The position numbers were made by a program, and so were the translations under genes. Of a stretch of DNA of 64,000 bases, positions 1 through 9,428 are shown one piece after another (position 1 is the stretch's first letter; each line of letters opens with the position of its first letter). Under the pieces are notes generated by a model. The model worked only from the letters and a program-made list of their open reading frames with translations. It did no database searches and was not told where the DNA came from. This DNA is from Lantana camara (lineage: Eukaryota; Streptophyta; Magnoliopsida; Lamiales; Verbenaceae): contig CM074858.1 of NCBI GenBank assembly GCA_037501455.1, forward strand, positions 76,296,501 through 76,360,500, read 5' to 3'.

Positions 1-1320
1 GAACACCCCTATAAATCTGATCCGTCTCTCGCCTACTACCGAAAGGAGTACTAACTAAATAGCGCACAGAAGAGCATAAAGCAGGCAAAGACAGAGTAAT
101 AGTAATAGAATGCGCAAGAAAGGAGTGTGTAGCTCCTGGATCAAATAATGTATGGATGTTCGTGCCATGGATGAAAATAGTACCTTCTACTACCGTTGCA
201 GGGTCGATCTCAGCATCCTGGTCCTCTCCAGCTAACGCATAGGCCCGAGCTCTCACAAGTGGCCTCGGACCTACCGGTGGCGGATATTGACGATCCGTAT
301 AACCATCCACTCTATGCTCGTCACTCCTGCAGATCAAACATAAGCCCAACCGTCGCTTGCAGTTATCATATGTATGTGTAGTAAGTCCACAAAATCTGCA
401 ACCCGGTTTCTGAGGTGGCTGTGGTGGTGCTGGAGCTCGTGGAGCCTTCTGTGATGGTCCGGTAGCTTTAAATTTCTTCCCGGAATCCTTCGGGGCTGGA
501 GGTGCAGAATAAGCTATGGGTCTCTTTCCCGAGCTCGATCCCTGTCCCGAGCTCGAACCCGAAGCCTGTCCTGTACGGGGAATAGATCACCTGGCAATGT
601 CTGAATCCTCGACCTTTAAAGCTTTGGCGGTAGCTTTGGCCCAGGTGCTCGTGTTAGATGGTTTCAAAGTATCCTGAATATCGGGTCGGAGTCCCTGCAC
701 AAACTGCATCGCCTTATGGAAATCATCATTCGCTATGTTGGGTGCATAGCGAGAAAGTCTCTCGAACTCAGCGATATACTGGCCAACAGATCTCCCACCT
801 TACTTCAACTCTGTAAACTCTCTAAACCGGCGGGTACGGGAAGCTGGAGGAATAAACTTGTTTCTGAACTCCCGTACAAAGACCTCCCATGTGATATCTG
901 TCCCGGAAGCCTCCAATACTATCTGTGTGCTCTCCCACCAGGAGTAGGCCTCGCCCTGAATCACAGTAAGGGTACTGCGGGCTTTCTCCTGTGTATCACA
1001 AGGTATGAGCTGCCAAATCCTTTCAACCTCTTTTAACCACATTTCAGCCTGTATATCATCGCCTTTATAGAACTTCGGGGGATGCTGATTCTGAAACTCC
1101 CGTAGTATAGCTGAAATGGGGGTGCTACGGATGCTAGGAGTGTTGGAGGGACCCTTTCTTGCAATCTCTGATCAATTAACCCCACCACTGCGTTCATAAA
1201 ATCCTGAGGCTGTGCCTGAGCAGGTGGAGGAGGAGGTGATCTCTCATGGCGATGATGGCGGCGATGATAATGATGCCGATGTCTCGGGGATCGGTCACGA
1301 TGATGTCCATCACGATCCAT
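1..1320 (-). pseudogene. gag and start of protease, left internal copy of element D (broken)
   Basis: Reads leftward from an ATG at 1318-1320 and runs off the window edge inside protease. Gag is the capsid/nucleocapsid protein that packages retrotransposon RNA. Visible: the basic His/Arg-rich start (MDRDGHHRDRSPRH), the capsid stretch with [20 protein letters not shown] and AYSWWEST, and a protease motif LFDPGA near 130-165. Compared with the sister copy at 29603-31051 it has a deletion of about 10 bases near 1115 that shifts the frame, and a CAA-to-TAA stop at about 800. It lies directly downstream (minus strand) of the D middle LTR and PBS, so it belongs to a second internal domain arranged in tandem. 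It cannot make an intact Gag. Confidence 0.85.
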
Positions 1321-1553
1321 CCTGAAATCAAATCACTACACATGCGTGGTTTAATTAATTGATGCAAATGTGTGCATATAATTCCATAATGTCAATAAGC
1401 ACACGTTCAAAGAAGATCTAATAGCTCAATAATGCAATAATTCAAGTAAATGAAGTAATTCAATTGAATGCAGACTCTCAAGTAACAAGTAATCCTATGC
1501 CGTGCGACCTAGACTCACTTGCCACGACTCGAGAACCTTGGTTTTGCAACCGG

Positions 1554-1565
1554 GCTCTGATACAA
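1554..1565 (-). other. primer binding site of D (left copy), mutated
   Basis: On the minus strand it reads TTGTATCAGAGC, a one-base variant of the TGGTATCAGAGC that pairs with the 3' end of initiator tRNA-Met. It sits 8 bases from the end of the D middle LTR. The right D copy at 31285-31296 has the same change, so the two internal domains share an ancestor. Confidence 0.85.
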
Positions 1566-1573
1566 CCTGTAGA

Positions 1574-1988
1574 TGTAGCACCCTAACCCCCAAGGCACTA
1601 CATCCCCCGCACTATAGCCTCGATCCACATACGAAATGGACAATCCGTACATAAACCAAAACTATAGCGAACGGGTGACAATCAAAATAAACGAGCTAGA
1701 CGAGACACTTCCCAACATAAACAAGCAAACATGAAATCAAAAGCGGAAGCATTTCAATTAATACGTATAGGTACCATGTTTACCAAAGTATATACATAGT
1801 AGATACCAATATTAACTGTCAATACATTATCATCTCTTATATAATATACAGATCCAAGTATCCAAAACGTGATGAAAATGATCATAACACGCTACAACCA
1901 AAAGTTCTGTACATGAAAGTACAATGCTAGACTCAAGAAAATGCAAGAACTGACCGGACTCCCGCCTAGCACGACCGAGTACCTGAAA
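1574..1988 (-). mobile_element. D middle LTR, distal fragment
   Basis: The 3' part (minus sense) of the D LTR shared by the two internal domains. It begins at plus-strand TGTAGCACCC (minus ...GGGTGCTACA) and is cut by the insertion of B after GTACCTGAAA. The uninterrupted sequence exists in the other D LTR near 31710-31730, which serves as an empty-site paralogue. Confidence 0.93.
1984..1988. repeat. Target site duplication of B (left copy)
   Basis: TGAAA immediately before the B 5' LTR; the second copy is 12141-12145. The D sister LTR carries the motif once, which confirms the insertion. Confidence 0.95.
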
Positions 1989-2969
1989 TGTAACGCCCCG
2001 GTTTCCGGATGAACAGGTAAGCACGCCACGTGTGAGTTTTGAGCGTAGGTTTATTTTATTTCTTTTAATTTCATAATATTCATACGTGGCATTCATATTT
2101 TTATAAAATTCATGAAACATTATTTATATCAATTCTTTAAATTCATATCATTCAAAATATTATTTCATGACACGGAAAATATTTCTTGCATGAAAACCAT
2201 TACCGAGAGTGATAAAATTTCCAAATTGTCCCTAGTAAATATTTTCTAAAATATTAGGGACTTGATTGCATAGAATTTTAGGGGCATGATTGATCATCTC
2301 TCAAAACTTTACATACTTAATTGTATAACTTATAGACTTCAAGGATTAATTGACAAATTGGCATATCTCACTCAAACCAAGGAGATGAATTACGGTATAT
2401 GCATTTCCATGAGCTTCCATGAGCTCATTTCATCCAAACTTTGCCAAACACATTTGCTCCCATTCTCGGTACTAAGAAGAAAAGGGAAGAAGATAATTTT
2501 TCATCGATCATCAAGATTTCAAGAAGTTTTTCAAGGAATTGGAAGTGATCATCATCATCATCATCATATTTCTTCATTTCTTCTAGCTTCAAGGTGGGTT
2601 TGGCATGAATCCATGGTTCTTGATCATATTTGCATGAGCTAGGGTTTAGGATTTATGTGCTAAATGAGCTAGTGGTGATCAAAGCATGATTGAGTGATTA
2701 TTTCATGAATTATTGCATGAATTCTAGCTTGATTCCTTGAATATTTGGCAAGTTTGAGCTAGCTTGATCATGAACATGAAACCTTGGGAATCTTGTTGTA
2801 TTGCATGTTTTATGTGTTAAAGTGTGATATTATTATGCCATAAGTGTATATACATCATATTCCCAGAAATTATAGCATTTGGGGATCAAAAATGGGATTT
2901 TGTTGCTTGGTTGTTTTCTTCCCGAGAGCATACTCTGTTTCTGCTCTGTTTTTTTCAGTTGCAGAAGCA

Positions 2970-3199
2970 GGGAACGACCGTTCCCAGCCTCAAGGCTTGG
3001 TGGGAACGGGCGTTCCCATTCCTTTTCAAAATTTAAACGGCCGAGCATGGGAACGGCCGTTCCCATTTTGGCCTTGAGCCGGAAGGGCCGTTCCCAGCTC
3101 AAAGGCGCGCTTTAAAGGGAAAGAAACGCGGGCACGTTTTGGGGAACCTTGGGAACGACCGTTCCCATTTTTGAAAAAGGGACCGGAACGGCCATTCCC
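2970..3199 (+). repeat. Six-unit palindrome cluster in B 5' LTR
   Basis: Six copies of a 16-base dyad related to GGGAACGGCCGTTCCC: 2970-2985, 3002-3017, 3049-3064 (perfect), 3081-3095, 3151-3166 and 3184-3199. Centres vary (GACC, GGGC, GGCC) while the arms stay. They lie in the candidate first intron of the LTR leader. Other families hold clusters at the same place with different sequences. Confidence 0.92.
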
Positions 3200-3423
3200 A
3201 CCTGTGTTGCAGAACAAAAGTTTCTGCATAAATTTCCGAAAATGACCCCTCGACCCGACGACTTCTTTGACCCCGAATTGCTATAATATGTACTAATATG
3301 ATGTGAAACCAAAAGTTATAATACCACATTGCATTTTCATGGTCGTCTCGATACGTTTTCGCCGTTCGTCATATTTTGGCCATTCTAGTCCATGTCTCAT
3401 GTTCATATGTCGTATTTGCACAG

Positions 3424-3488
3424 GTCACGAGGGCGTGGACGAGGAGCAAGCTCCTTAGAACGCTACTTTATGATATTTTGCAAGAAAG
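3424..3488 (+). other. Candidate 65-nt leader exon in B 5' LTR
   Basis: Bounded by TTTGCACAG before and GAAAG/GTGAGG after, i.e. a 3' then a 5' splice-site consensus. The C LTR has a block of the same length (18074-18138) bounded the same way and sharing GACGAGG...CCTT.GA.ACGCT. D (12888-12953, 32462-32527, minus), F (37612-37691) and G (51215-51295) have counterparts. Non-coding in all. Splicing is inferred, not observed. Confidence 0.55.
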
Positions 3489-3677
3489 GTGAGGTTTTGT
3501 TTTGGTAAAATGAACCCTACCACCCGTACGTGCTAGTTTCGGCCAAAACCTATTATATCTATAACCGTTTTCAAAGTAATAAACATTTCAAGCAAGAATG
3601 TATCGATTGTCATGATTTTCAAAGCATGTTGGCGAGTACATGATTGCACGTGGGCCCGAGGGTAATTCTTGAGCCAA

Positions 3678-4250
3678 CCGGGAAAGCAAGGGCTGACGGG
3701 TAACTCCTGAATTATCCTCACATTGTTGGGATCAACCCCGAAGCCACTAGGAGATTAGTGGTGGAAGGAGTTCCGTGTCTAGAGGGTCATGTCCTCTACA
3801 CACACCATGTCGTGGATAGTTGAGCCTTGCAAACTCGCTATCACCCGGAGGAAGAAGGAGACTGGGGATTAATCCGGAATGTCGGGTTATCCTCGGGTTA
3901 TTGCATGTTTTCAAGAATGAAATTGTCTATGTGAGCACTAAAGTATATTGCATGATCACTTAATTGTCAAGCAAGCAAGCATGATCACGTATTGTTCATG
4001 ATTGGAAGTTCGGTTGGAGATTGCCCTTACTCGCCGGGGCCACATGTTCATGAGATTGACAAGCATGATTAAATAAAAGTGTTAAAATGGTTGGTTGTAA
4101 TCTCGGGCAAAGATTAAACTTATTGAATTATATATCTATTTTATTTTATGCTAAAGTCTTCACCCGAGGCTACAATTTGCATGTGATGTGTGTTATATTT
4201 ATTTATTGCCCCTCACTCAGTCTTCGGTAGACTGATACTTCACTTTTCAG
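3678..4250 (+). promoter_or_regulatory. Conserved structured block of the B LTR (candidate intron 2)
   Basis: Holds motifs found in other LTR families in the same order: GCAAGGGCTGACGG (to 3699), hairpin CCACTAGGAGATTAGTGG (3744-3761), CACCCGGAGGAAGAAGG (3842-3858), GGTTGGAGATTG then ACTCGCCGGGG (4011-4040), hairpin CAGTCTTCGGTAGACTG (4218-4234) with a CTGAT branch-point-like end, and TTTTCAG at 4244-4250. The conservation outlasts the rest of the LTR, so function at RNA or DNA level is likely, but which is unknown. Confidence 0.6.
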
Positions 4251-4672
4251 GTACCTTTTGAGCGGGGTTGTGCTAGGCGGGAGTTGGTCGAGTCTTGCAT
4301 TTCCACGGGTCTAGTTCCATACCTTCATGTATATTACTTTTGGAACATTTCATGTATGGATCGATATTCGTAATTTGGACTCATGGTGATATATATTATT
4401 AATAGACCATAATGTATTGATAGATAATTGGTACCTATATGTATCTATGTAATAAATATGGTACCTATATATATGAATGACTTTACTGCTTCCGCTTTTC
4501 TATTCATGGTTGTTTGATTTTGTTGGGGAGAGTGTCCCGCCTAGAGCGTCGTTTTGTTGTCACCCGTTCGCTGTGGTCTTGGTTTAGGTATGAACTGTCC
4601 ATTTCATACGTGGATTGAGGCTACAGTGCGGGGGATGTGGCGCCTTGGGGTCTAGGGTGCTACATCTACAGG

Positions 4673-4684
4673 TGGTATCAGAGC
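4673..4684 (+). other. B primer binding site (initiator tRNA-Met)
   Basis: TGGTATCAGAGC, complementary to the 3' end of plant initiator tRNA-Met, 8 bases after the 5' LTR ends. Starts minus-strand DNA synthesis. Confidence 0.95.
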
Positions 4685-4919
4685 CCGGTTGCAAAACCGA
4701 GGTTCTCGAGTCGTGTCAGGTCAGTCTAGGTCGCACGGCATAGGATTATGTGGTATTTGGGAGTCTGCATTGGGTTGATCTACTTGATTTACTCCCTTAT
4801 TCGCATTAATCGCACTACTTGATTTTCCTTGAATATGTGTTACTTGATACTATGGAAATTGTGTGCACACATTTGCATTTATTGATCAAGCCACGCATGT
4901 TTAGTGATCTAATTTCAGG

Positions 4920-7900
4920 ATGGAGCCCGATAGACATTACAGTGATCGATCCTCGAGGCACAGACATCATCATCGCCGACATCATCGCCGCGAGAGATCA
5001 CCACCTCCTCCACCTGCTCAGGCACAGCCCCAGGATTTTATGAATGCAGTAGTGGGGCTAATTGATCAGAGATTACAGGAACGGGTACCTCCACCACCAC
5101 CACCAGCGCAGGTAGCACCTCCAGAGAATCCCATTTCTGCTATCTTGCGAGAGTTCCAGAATCAGCGTCCCCCGAAGTTCTATAAGGGAGACGACATACA
5201 GGCAGAGATGTGGTTGAAGGAGATTGAAAGGATATGGCAGCTTATTCCTTGTGACAGTCAGGAGAAGGCTCGTTGTACACTCACTCTTATTCAGGGCGAG
5301 GCCTACTCCTGGTGGGAGAGCACTCAGATCGTTCTGGAGGCAGCAGGGACAGAGATTACCTGGGATATCTTTGTACGGGAATTCAGAAACAAGTATATTC
5401 CTCCAGCTTCCCGTACCCGCAGGTTGAGGGAGTTTACAGAATTGAAGCAGGGAAGCAGGTCCGTGGGCCAGTATATCGCTGAGTTCGAGAGACTTTCTCG
5501 CTATGCACCCAACATAGCGAACGATGACTTTCACAAAGCGATACAGTTTGTTCAGGGGTTGAGACCGGACATTCAGGATGCGTTGAAAGCGGCTAATACG
5601 AGCACCTGGGCAAAGGCTACTGCAAAGGCCCTGAAAGTTGAAGATTCTGATAGTACTAGGAGGGCTACTCAGCGAGCAGGACAGGCTTCAGGCTCGAGAT
5701 CTGGTCAGGGTTCGAGCTCAGGAAAAAGGCCGATGACTTATTCTACACCTCCAGCTCAGAGGGATACCGGGAAGAAACCTAAGTACACAGGGCCATCACA
5801 GAAGGGTCCGAGAGCTCCAGCACTACCTCAGCCACCCCAGAGACCGAGATGCACCTGGTGTGGACATCCTACGCACACTTATGATAACTGCAGGCGCCGG
5901 TTGGGTTTGTGTTTGATCTGCGGGAGTAATGAGCACCTGGTTGATGGTTGTCCGGATCGTCAGGATCCACCACCTGCAGGACCGAGACCCCTGGTGAGAG
6001 CTCGGGCTTATGCACTCGCGGGAGAGGAGCAGGATACTGATATTGACCCCGCTGCAGTAGTTGAAGGTATTATTTGCATCCATGGCACGAACATCCATAC
6101 ATTATTTGATCCAGGAGCTACACACTCCTTTCTTGCGCATTCTATTGCTATTACCTTGTCTTTGCCTGCTATGTGTACTTCTGTGCGCTATATAGTTAGT
6201 ACTCCTTTCGGTAGTAGGCGAGAGACGGATCAGGTTTACAGGGATGTTCCAGTTGTGATTGAAGGCCGGGAGTTTCTGACAGATTTTATTGTGATGCCAA
6301 TGGAGAGATACGGGGCTATTTTGGGAATGGAATGGTTATACAGGCATTGTGCTACAGTTGATTGCCGGGCTAAGAAGGTTCAGTTGGGCTCAGAGGTTAT
6401 TACGGGCTGTACTTCAAAGACCGTACCACTACTTTCGTTTTCAGAGGCTCAGAAGTTAGTCAGGGACAGGGCTATAGGGTTCATTGCTTACATTCTGAAC
6501 AAGCCTAAGGATCAAGTGAAGTTAGAGGACACCGAGGTAGTAAAGGAATTCCCCGAGGTATTTCCAGAGAAATTGGATTCATTGCCGCCTGAACGGGAGA
6601 TTGAATTTGTGATTGATCTTTTCCCGAATGCCGAGCCGTATTCTAAGACTCCTTACCGGATGGCTCCAGCCGAATTAAAGGAACTAAAAGTTCAGCTTGA
6701 GGCTTTATTGGAAGTTGGGTACATTCGGCCAAGTTCTTCGCCGTGGGGAGCACCGGTGTTGTTTGTAAAGAAAAAGGATGGGACTCTGAGAATGTGCATC
6801 GATTACAGGGAGTTGAACAGGATGACTATTAAGAACAAGTATCCCCTCCCACATATCGAGGAGTTGTTCGATATACTCCAGGGCTCTAAGGTGTATTCGA
6901 AATTGGATTTAAGACAGGGATACTATCAGCTACGAATCCGAGGAGAGGACATTCCAAAGATAGGATTCAATACTCGGTACGGGCACTACGAGTTCGTGGT
7001 TATGCCGTTTGGATTGACTAACGCCCCTGCAGCTTTTATGGATATGATGCACCGGATATTCAGGCCTTTTCTTGACAAGTTTGTGATAATTTTCATCGAT
7101 GACATTCTGGTTTTCTCAAAATCAGCCGAGGAGCACGCGAGACATCTCAGACTTGTTCTTCAGACTCTAAAAGAACATCAGTTATTTGCCAAGTTCAGCA
7201 AGTGTGAATTTTGGATCGATCGGGTTTCATTCTTGGGGCATGTGATTTCAGGAAAAGGGTTGGAAGTCGATCCCTCGAAAATCGAGGCAGTGCTTAAGTG
7301 GGAGAAACCAAAGAATGCCTCGGAGATTAGAAGCTTCTTGGGATTGGCCGGTTATTACAGAAGGTTTGTTCAAGATTTCTCCAAGATTGCGGCACCGTTA
7401 ACCCGGTTGACAAAGAAGGATGTTAAGTTTGTCTGGGACGAGAAGTGTGATCAAAGTTTCAATTTTCTGAAGGAAAAGTTAGTCTCAGCTCCGGTGTTAA
7501 CGCTTCCCGAGGGTTCAGAGGAATATGCAGTGTATACAGATGCTTCTAAAGAGGGCTTAGGTTGTGTTTTGACTCAGAAAGGAAAAGTGATCGCTTATGC
7601 TTCCCGAAAGCTAAAGGAATATGAAAGGAATTATCCAACACACGACCTAGAGCTTGCAGCCGTGATCTTTGCGCTCGGGAAATGGAGACATTATCTTTAC
7701 GGGACTTCCTTTGAGATCTTTACTGACCACAAGAGCCTCCAGTATTTATTCACGCAGAAGGATCTAAATATGAGGCAACGGCGTTGGATGGAAAAGTTGG
7801 AAGATTATGATTGTACAATTAAGTACCATCCCGGGAAAGCCAATGTGGTCGCCGATGCGCTTAGCAGGAAGGCGAGTGTATCGAGTCTGGAATTAAAGGA

Positions 7901-9428
7901 AAGTGAGGAAGTTGCGCCAATTGTGTTAAGGGCTCGGGTTTCTAATATCACAATTCAGCCGGAATTGAGGAATCAGTTGTTTGAGGCTCAGAATAAGGAT
8001 CCGGAAGTGCAGAAGCTTGTAAGTAAAGCTAAGGATGATCCGGAGAGTCCGTTTGGGTTTGATGAGACCGGGTTGCTTCGGTTTAAGAACAGAGTAGTAG
8101 TACCTGAAGAATTGAGACGGGTCCTACTCGAAGAAGCTCACAAGTCAGCTTACTCGATCCACCCAGGAGGGAATAAGATGTATAAGGATTTGAAACAATA
8201 TTATTGGTGGAACGGGATGAAGAGGGACGTGGCAGAGTATGTGAAACACTGCCTGACTTGTCAGAAAGTGAAAGCTGAGCACCAAAAACCCGCGGGACTT
8301 CTGCAACCGTTACCTATTCCCGAGTGGAAGTGGGAACAAGTAACGATGGACTTCGTTTCCGGATTACCGAAGGTTAAAGGCGGGTTGGATGGAATTTGGG
8401 TGATCGTGGATAGATTTACGAAGTCTGCTCACTTTCTACCGGTCCGGATATCCTATAAGATTCCGAAGTTGGCCGAGATCTATAACAGAGAGATTATTCG
8501 ACTTCATGGTATTCCGATGAGCATAGTATCGGATCGAGACCCGAGGTTTACTTCGAAGTTGTGGCAGGAGTTACAGGCCGTTTTGGGTACGAAACTCAAG
8601 TTCAGTACAGCATTTCATCCTCAGACAGACGGCCAGACTGAAAGGTTAATCAGGTATTTGGAAGATCTTCTTCGGGCTTGCGCGATGGATTTTCAGAACT
8701 CGTGGTCAGAACAGCTTCCCTTGATCGAGTTTGCTTATAATAACAGCTTTCAGGCTTCGATCGGGATGGCTCCTTACGAGTTACTTTATGGAAGAAAGTG
8801 CCGATCTCCGTTGTTTTTCGACTTGGAAGAATGGAAATGGTCGAAACAGGAAGGGGTAAAGAGAGGTGAAAGATTCGAAAGGCCTTCCAAAGTCGTTCAG
8901 GCTATGATTGAAAAGGTTCAAATGATTCAACAACGGATGAAAGCCGCGCAGGACAGGCAAAAGAGCTATGCTGATAAGCGCCGAAGAGATCTGGAATTTG
9001 AAGTGGGTGACCGAGTATTCTTAAAGGTGTCACCAAGGAAAGGTTTCACCCGGATCGGGAGAGGAGGAAAGCTTAATCCTCGCTACTTAGGTCCGTTCGA
9101 GATTCTTGAAAGAATAGGCGAGGTAGCCTATCGACTGGACCTACCACCGAATCTTACGGGGATTCACAATGTGTTTCATGTTTCGCAACTAAGGAAATAT
9201 TACCCCGATGAGACTACGATTCTCCCCGTGGAAGAAGTTGAATTGGAACCGAATTTGACATTTGTTCAGAGGCCGGTTAAGATCTTGGATCGGAAATTTC
9301 AAGAGTTAAGAAACCGGAGGATTCCCATGGTTAAGGTTTTGTGGAGAAGTGACAAGACCGAGGAAGCCACGTGGGAAACAGAGGATAAAATGAAACGGTT
9401 CCACCCTGAGTTGTTCGAGCAAGACTAG
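4920..9428 (+). CDS. Gag-Pol polyprotein of B (Tekay-type chromovirus), intact
   Basis: One 1502-residue frame giving every protein needed for retrotransposition. Gag about 1-310: His/Arg-rich start, capsid with [13 protein letters not shown] and SWWEST, then two CCHC knuckles (C311-C324 and C331-C344). Protease: DPGA with D397. Reverse transcriptase about 580-760: FIDD with D727/D728. RNase H: D874, E911, D936. Integrase: zinc finger H1074/H1081/C1111/C1114 and catalytic D1144, D1205, E1241 (D-35-E spacing). GPF motif at 1391-1393, then a chromodomain-like tail about 1452-1499 (VKILDRK, VKVLWR, EEATWE) which in this lineage is thought to guide integration to heterochromatin. The ATG at 4920 follows TTTCAGG and is the first one before the basic start. 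No stop or frameshift separates gag from pol. All catalytic residues are present. Confidence 0.96.
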   Translation: MEPDRHYSDRSSRHRHHHRRHHRRERSPPPPPAQAQPQDFMNAVVGLIDQRLQERVPPPPPPAQVAPPENPISAILREFQNQRPPKFYKGDDIQAEMWLKEIERIWQLIPCDSQEKARCTLTLIQGEAYSWWESTQIVLEAAGTEITWDIFVREFRNKYIPPASRTRRLREFTELKQGSRSVGQYIAEFERLSRYAPNIANDDFHKAIQFVQGLRPDIQDALKAANTSTWAKATAKALKVEDSDSTRRATQRAGQASGSRSGQGSSSGKRPMTYSTPPAQRDTGKKPKYTGPSQKGPRAPALPQPPQRPRCTWCGHPTHTYDNCRRRLGLCLICGSNEHLVDGCPDRQDPPPAGPRPLVRARAYALAGEEQDTDIDPAAVVEGIICIHGTNIHTLFDPGATHSFLAHSIAITLSLPAMCTSVRYIVSTPFGSRRETDQVYRDVPVVIEGREFLTDFIVMPMERYGAILGMEWLYRHCATVDCRAKKVQLGSEVITGCTSKTVPLLSFSEAQKLVRDRAIGFIAYILNKPKDQVKLEDTEVVKEFPEVFPEKLDSLPPEREIEFVIDLFPNAEPYSKTPYRMAPAELKELKVQLEALLEVGYIRPSSSPWGAPVLFVKKKDGTLRMCIDYRELNRMTIKNKYPLPHIEELFDILQGSKVYSKLDLRQGYYQLRIRGEDIPKIGFNTRYGHYEFVVMPFGLTNAPAAFMDMMHRIFRPFLDKFVIIFIDDILVFSKSAEEHARHLRLVLQTLKEHQLFAKFSKCEFWIDRVSFLGHVISGKGLEVDPSKIEAVLKWEKPKNASEIRSFLGLAGYYRRFVQDFSKIAAPLTRLTKKDVKFVWDEKCDQSFNFLKEKLVSAPVLTLPEGSEEYAVYTDASKEGLGCVLTQKGKVIAYASRKLKEYERNYPTHDLELAAVIFALGKWRHYLYGTSFEIFTDHKSLQYLFTQKDLNMRQRRWMEKLEDYDCTIKYHPGKANVVADALSRKASVSSLELKESEEVAPIVLRARVSNITIQPELRNQLFEAQNKDPEVQKLVSKAKDDPESPFGFDETGLLRFKNRVVVPEELRRVLLEEAHKSAYSIHPGGNKMYKDLKQYYWWNGMKRDVAEYVKHCLTCQKVKAEHQKPAGLLQPLPIPEWKWEQVTMDFVSGLPKVKGGLDGIWVIVDRFTKSAHFLPVRISYKIPKLAEIYNREIIRLHGIPMSIVSDRDPRFTSKLWQELQAVLGTKLKFSTAFHPQTDGQTERLIRYLEDLLRACAMDFQNSWSEQLPLIEFAYNNSFQASIGMAPYELLYGRKCRSPLFFDLEEWKWSKQEGVKRGERFERPSKVVQAMIEKVQMIQQRMKAAQDRQKSYADKRRRDLEFEVGDRVFLKVSPRKGFTRIGRGGKLNPRYLGPFEILERIGEVAYRLDLPPNLTGIHNVFHVSQLRKYYPDETTILPVEEVELEPNLTFVQRPVKILDRKFQELRNRRIPMVKVLWRSDKTEEATWETEDKMKRFHPELFEQD

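Larger units (their letters stand above)
1989..4664 (+). mobile_element. B 5' LTR
   Basis: 2676 bp, TGTAACGCCCCGG at the start and GGGTGCTACA at the end. Promoter and leader region of B. In order it holds a His-codon ATC microsatellite (about 2548), a consensus 5' splice site at 2593/2594, a palindrome cluster, a 65-nt exon-like block, conserved hairpins, and a second 3' splice site at 4250. Short open frames here (for example 2286-2642) recur in both LTR copies and are not taken as genes. I could not assign a TATA box. Confidence 0.95.

Noticed and set aside
2286..2642. 118-codon frame with a His run in B LTRs (also 9764-10120)
   Set aside because: Conserved only because the LTRs are near-identical; the His run is an ATC microsatellite, and it sits across a splice-like donor with no homologue in other families.
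4673..4684. tRNA gene fragments at the TGGTATCAGAGC sites
   Set aside because: Only the 12-base primer match is present, with no cloverleaf; position next to LTR ends marks them as primer sites.
5073..5534. 153-codon frame antisense to the B gag
   Set aside because: Shadow of the gag frame; composition reflects complementary codons.
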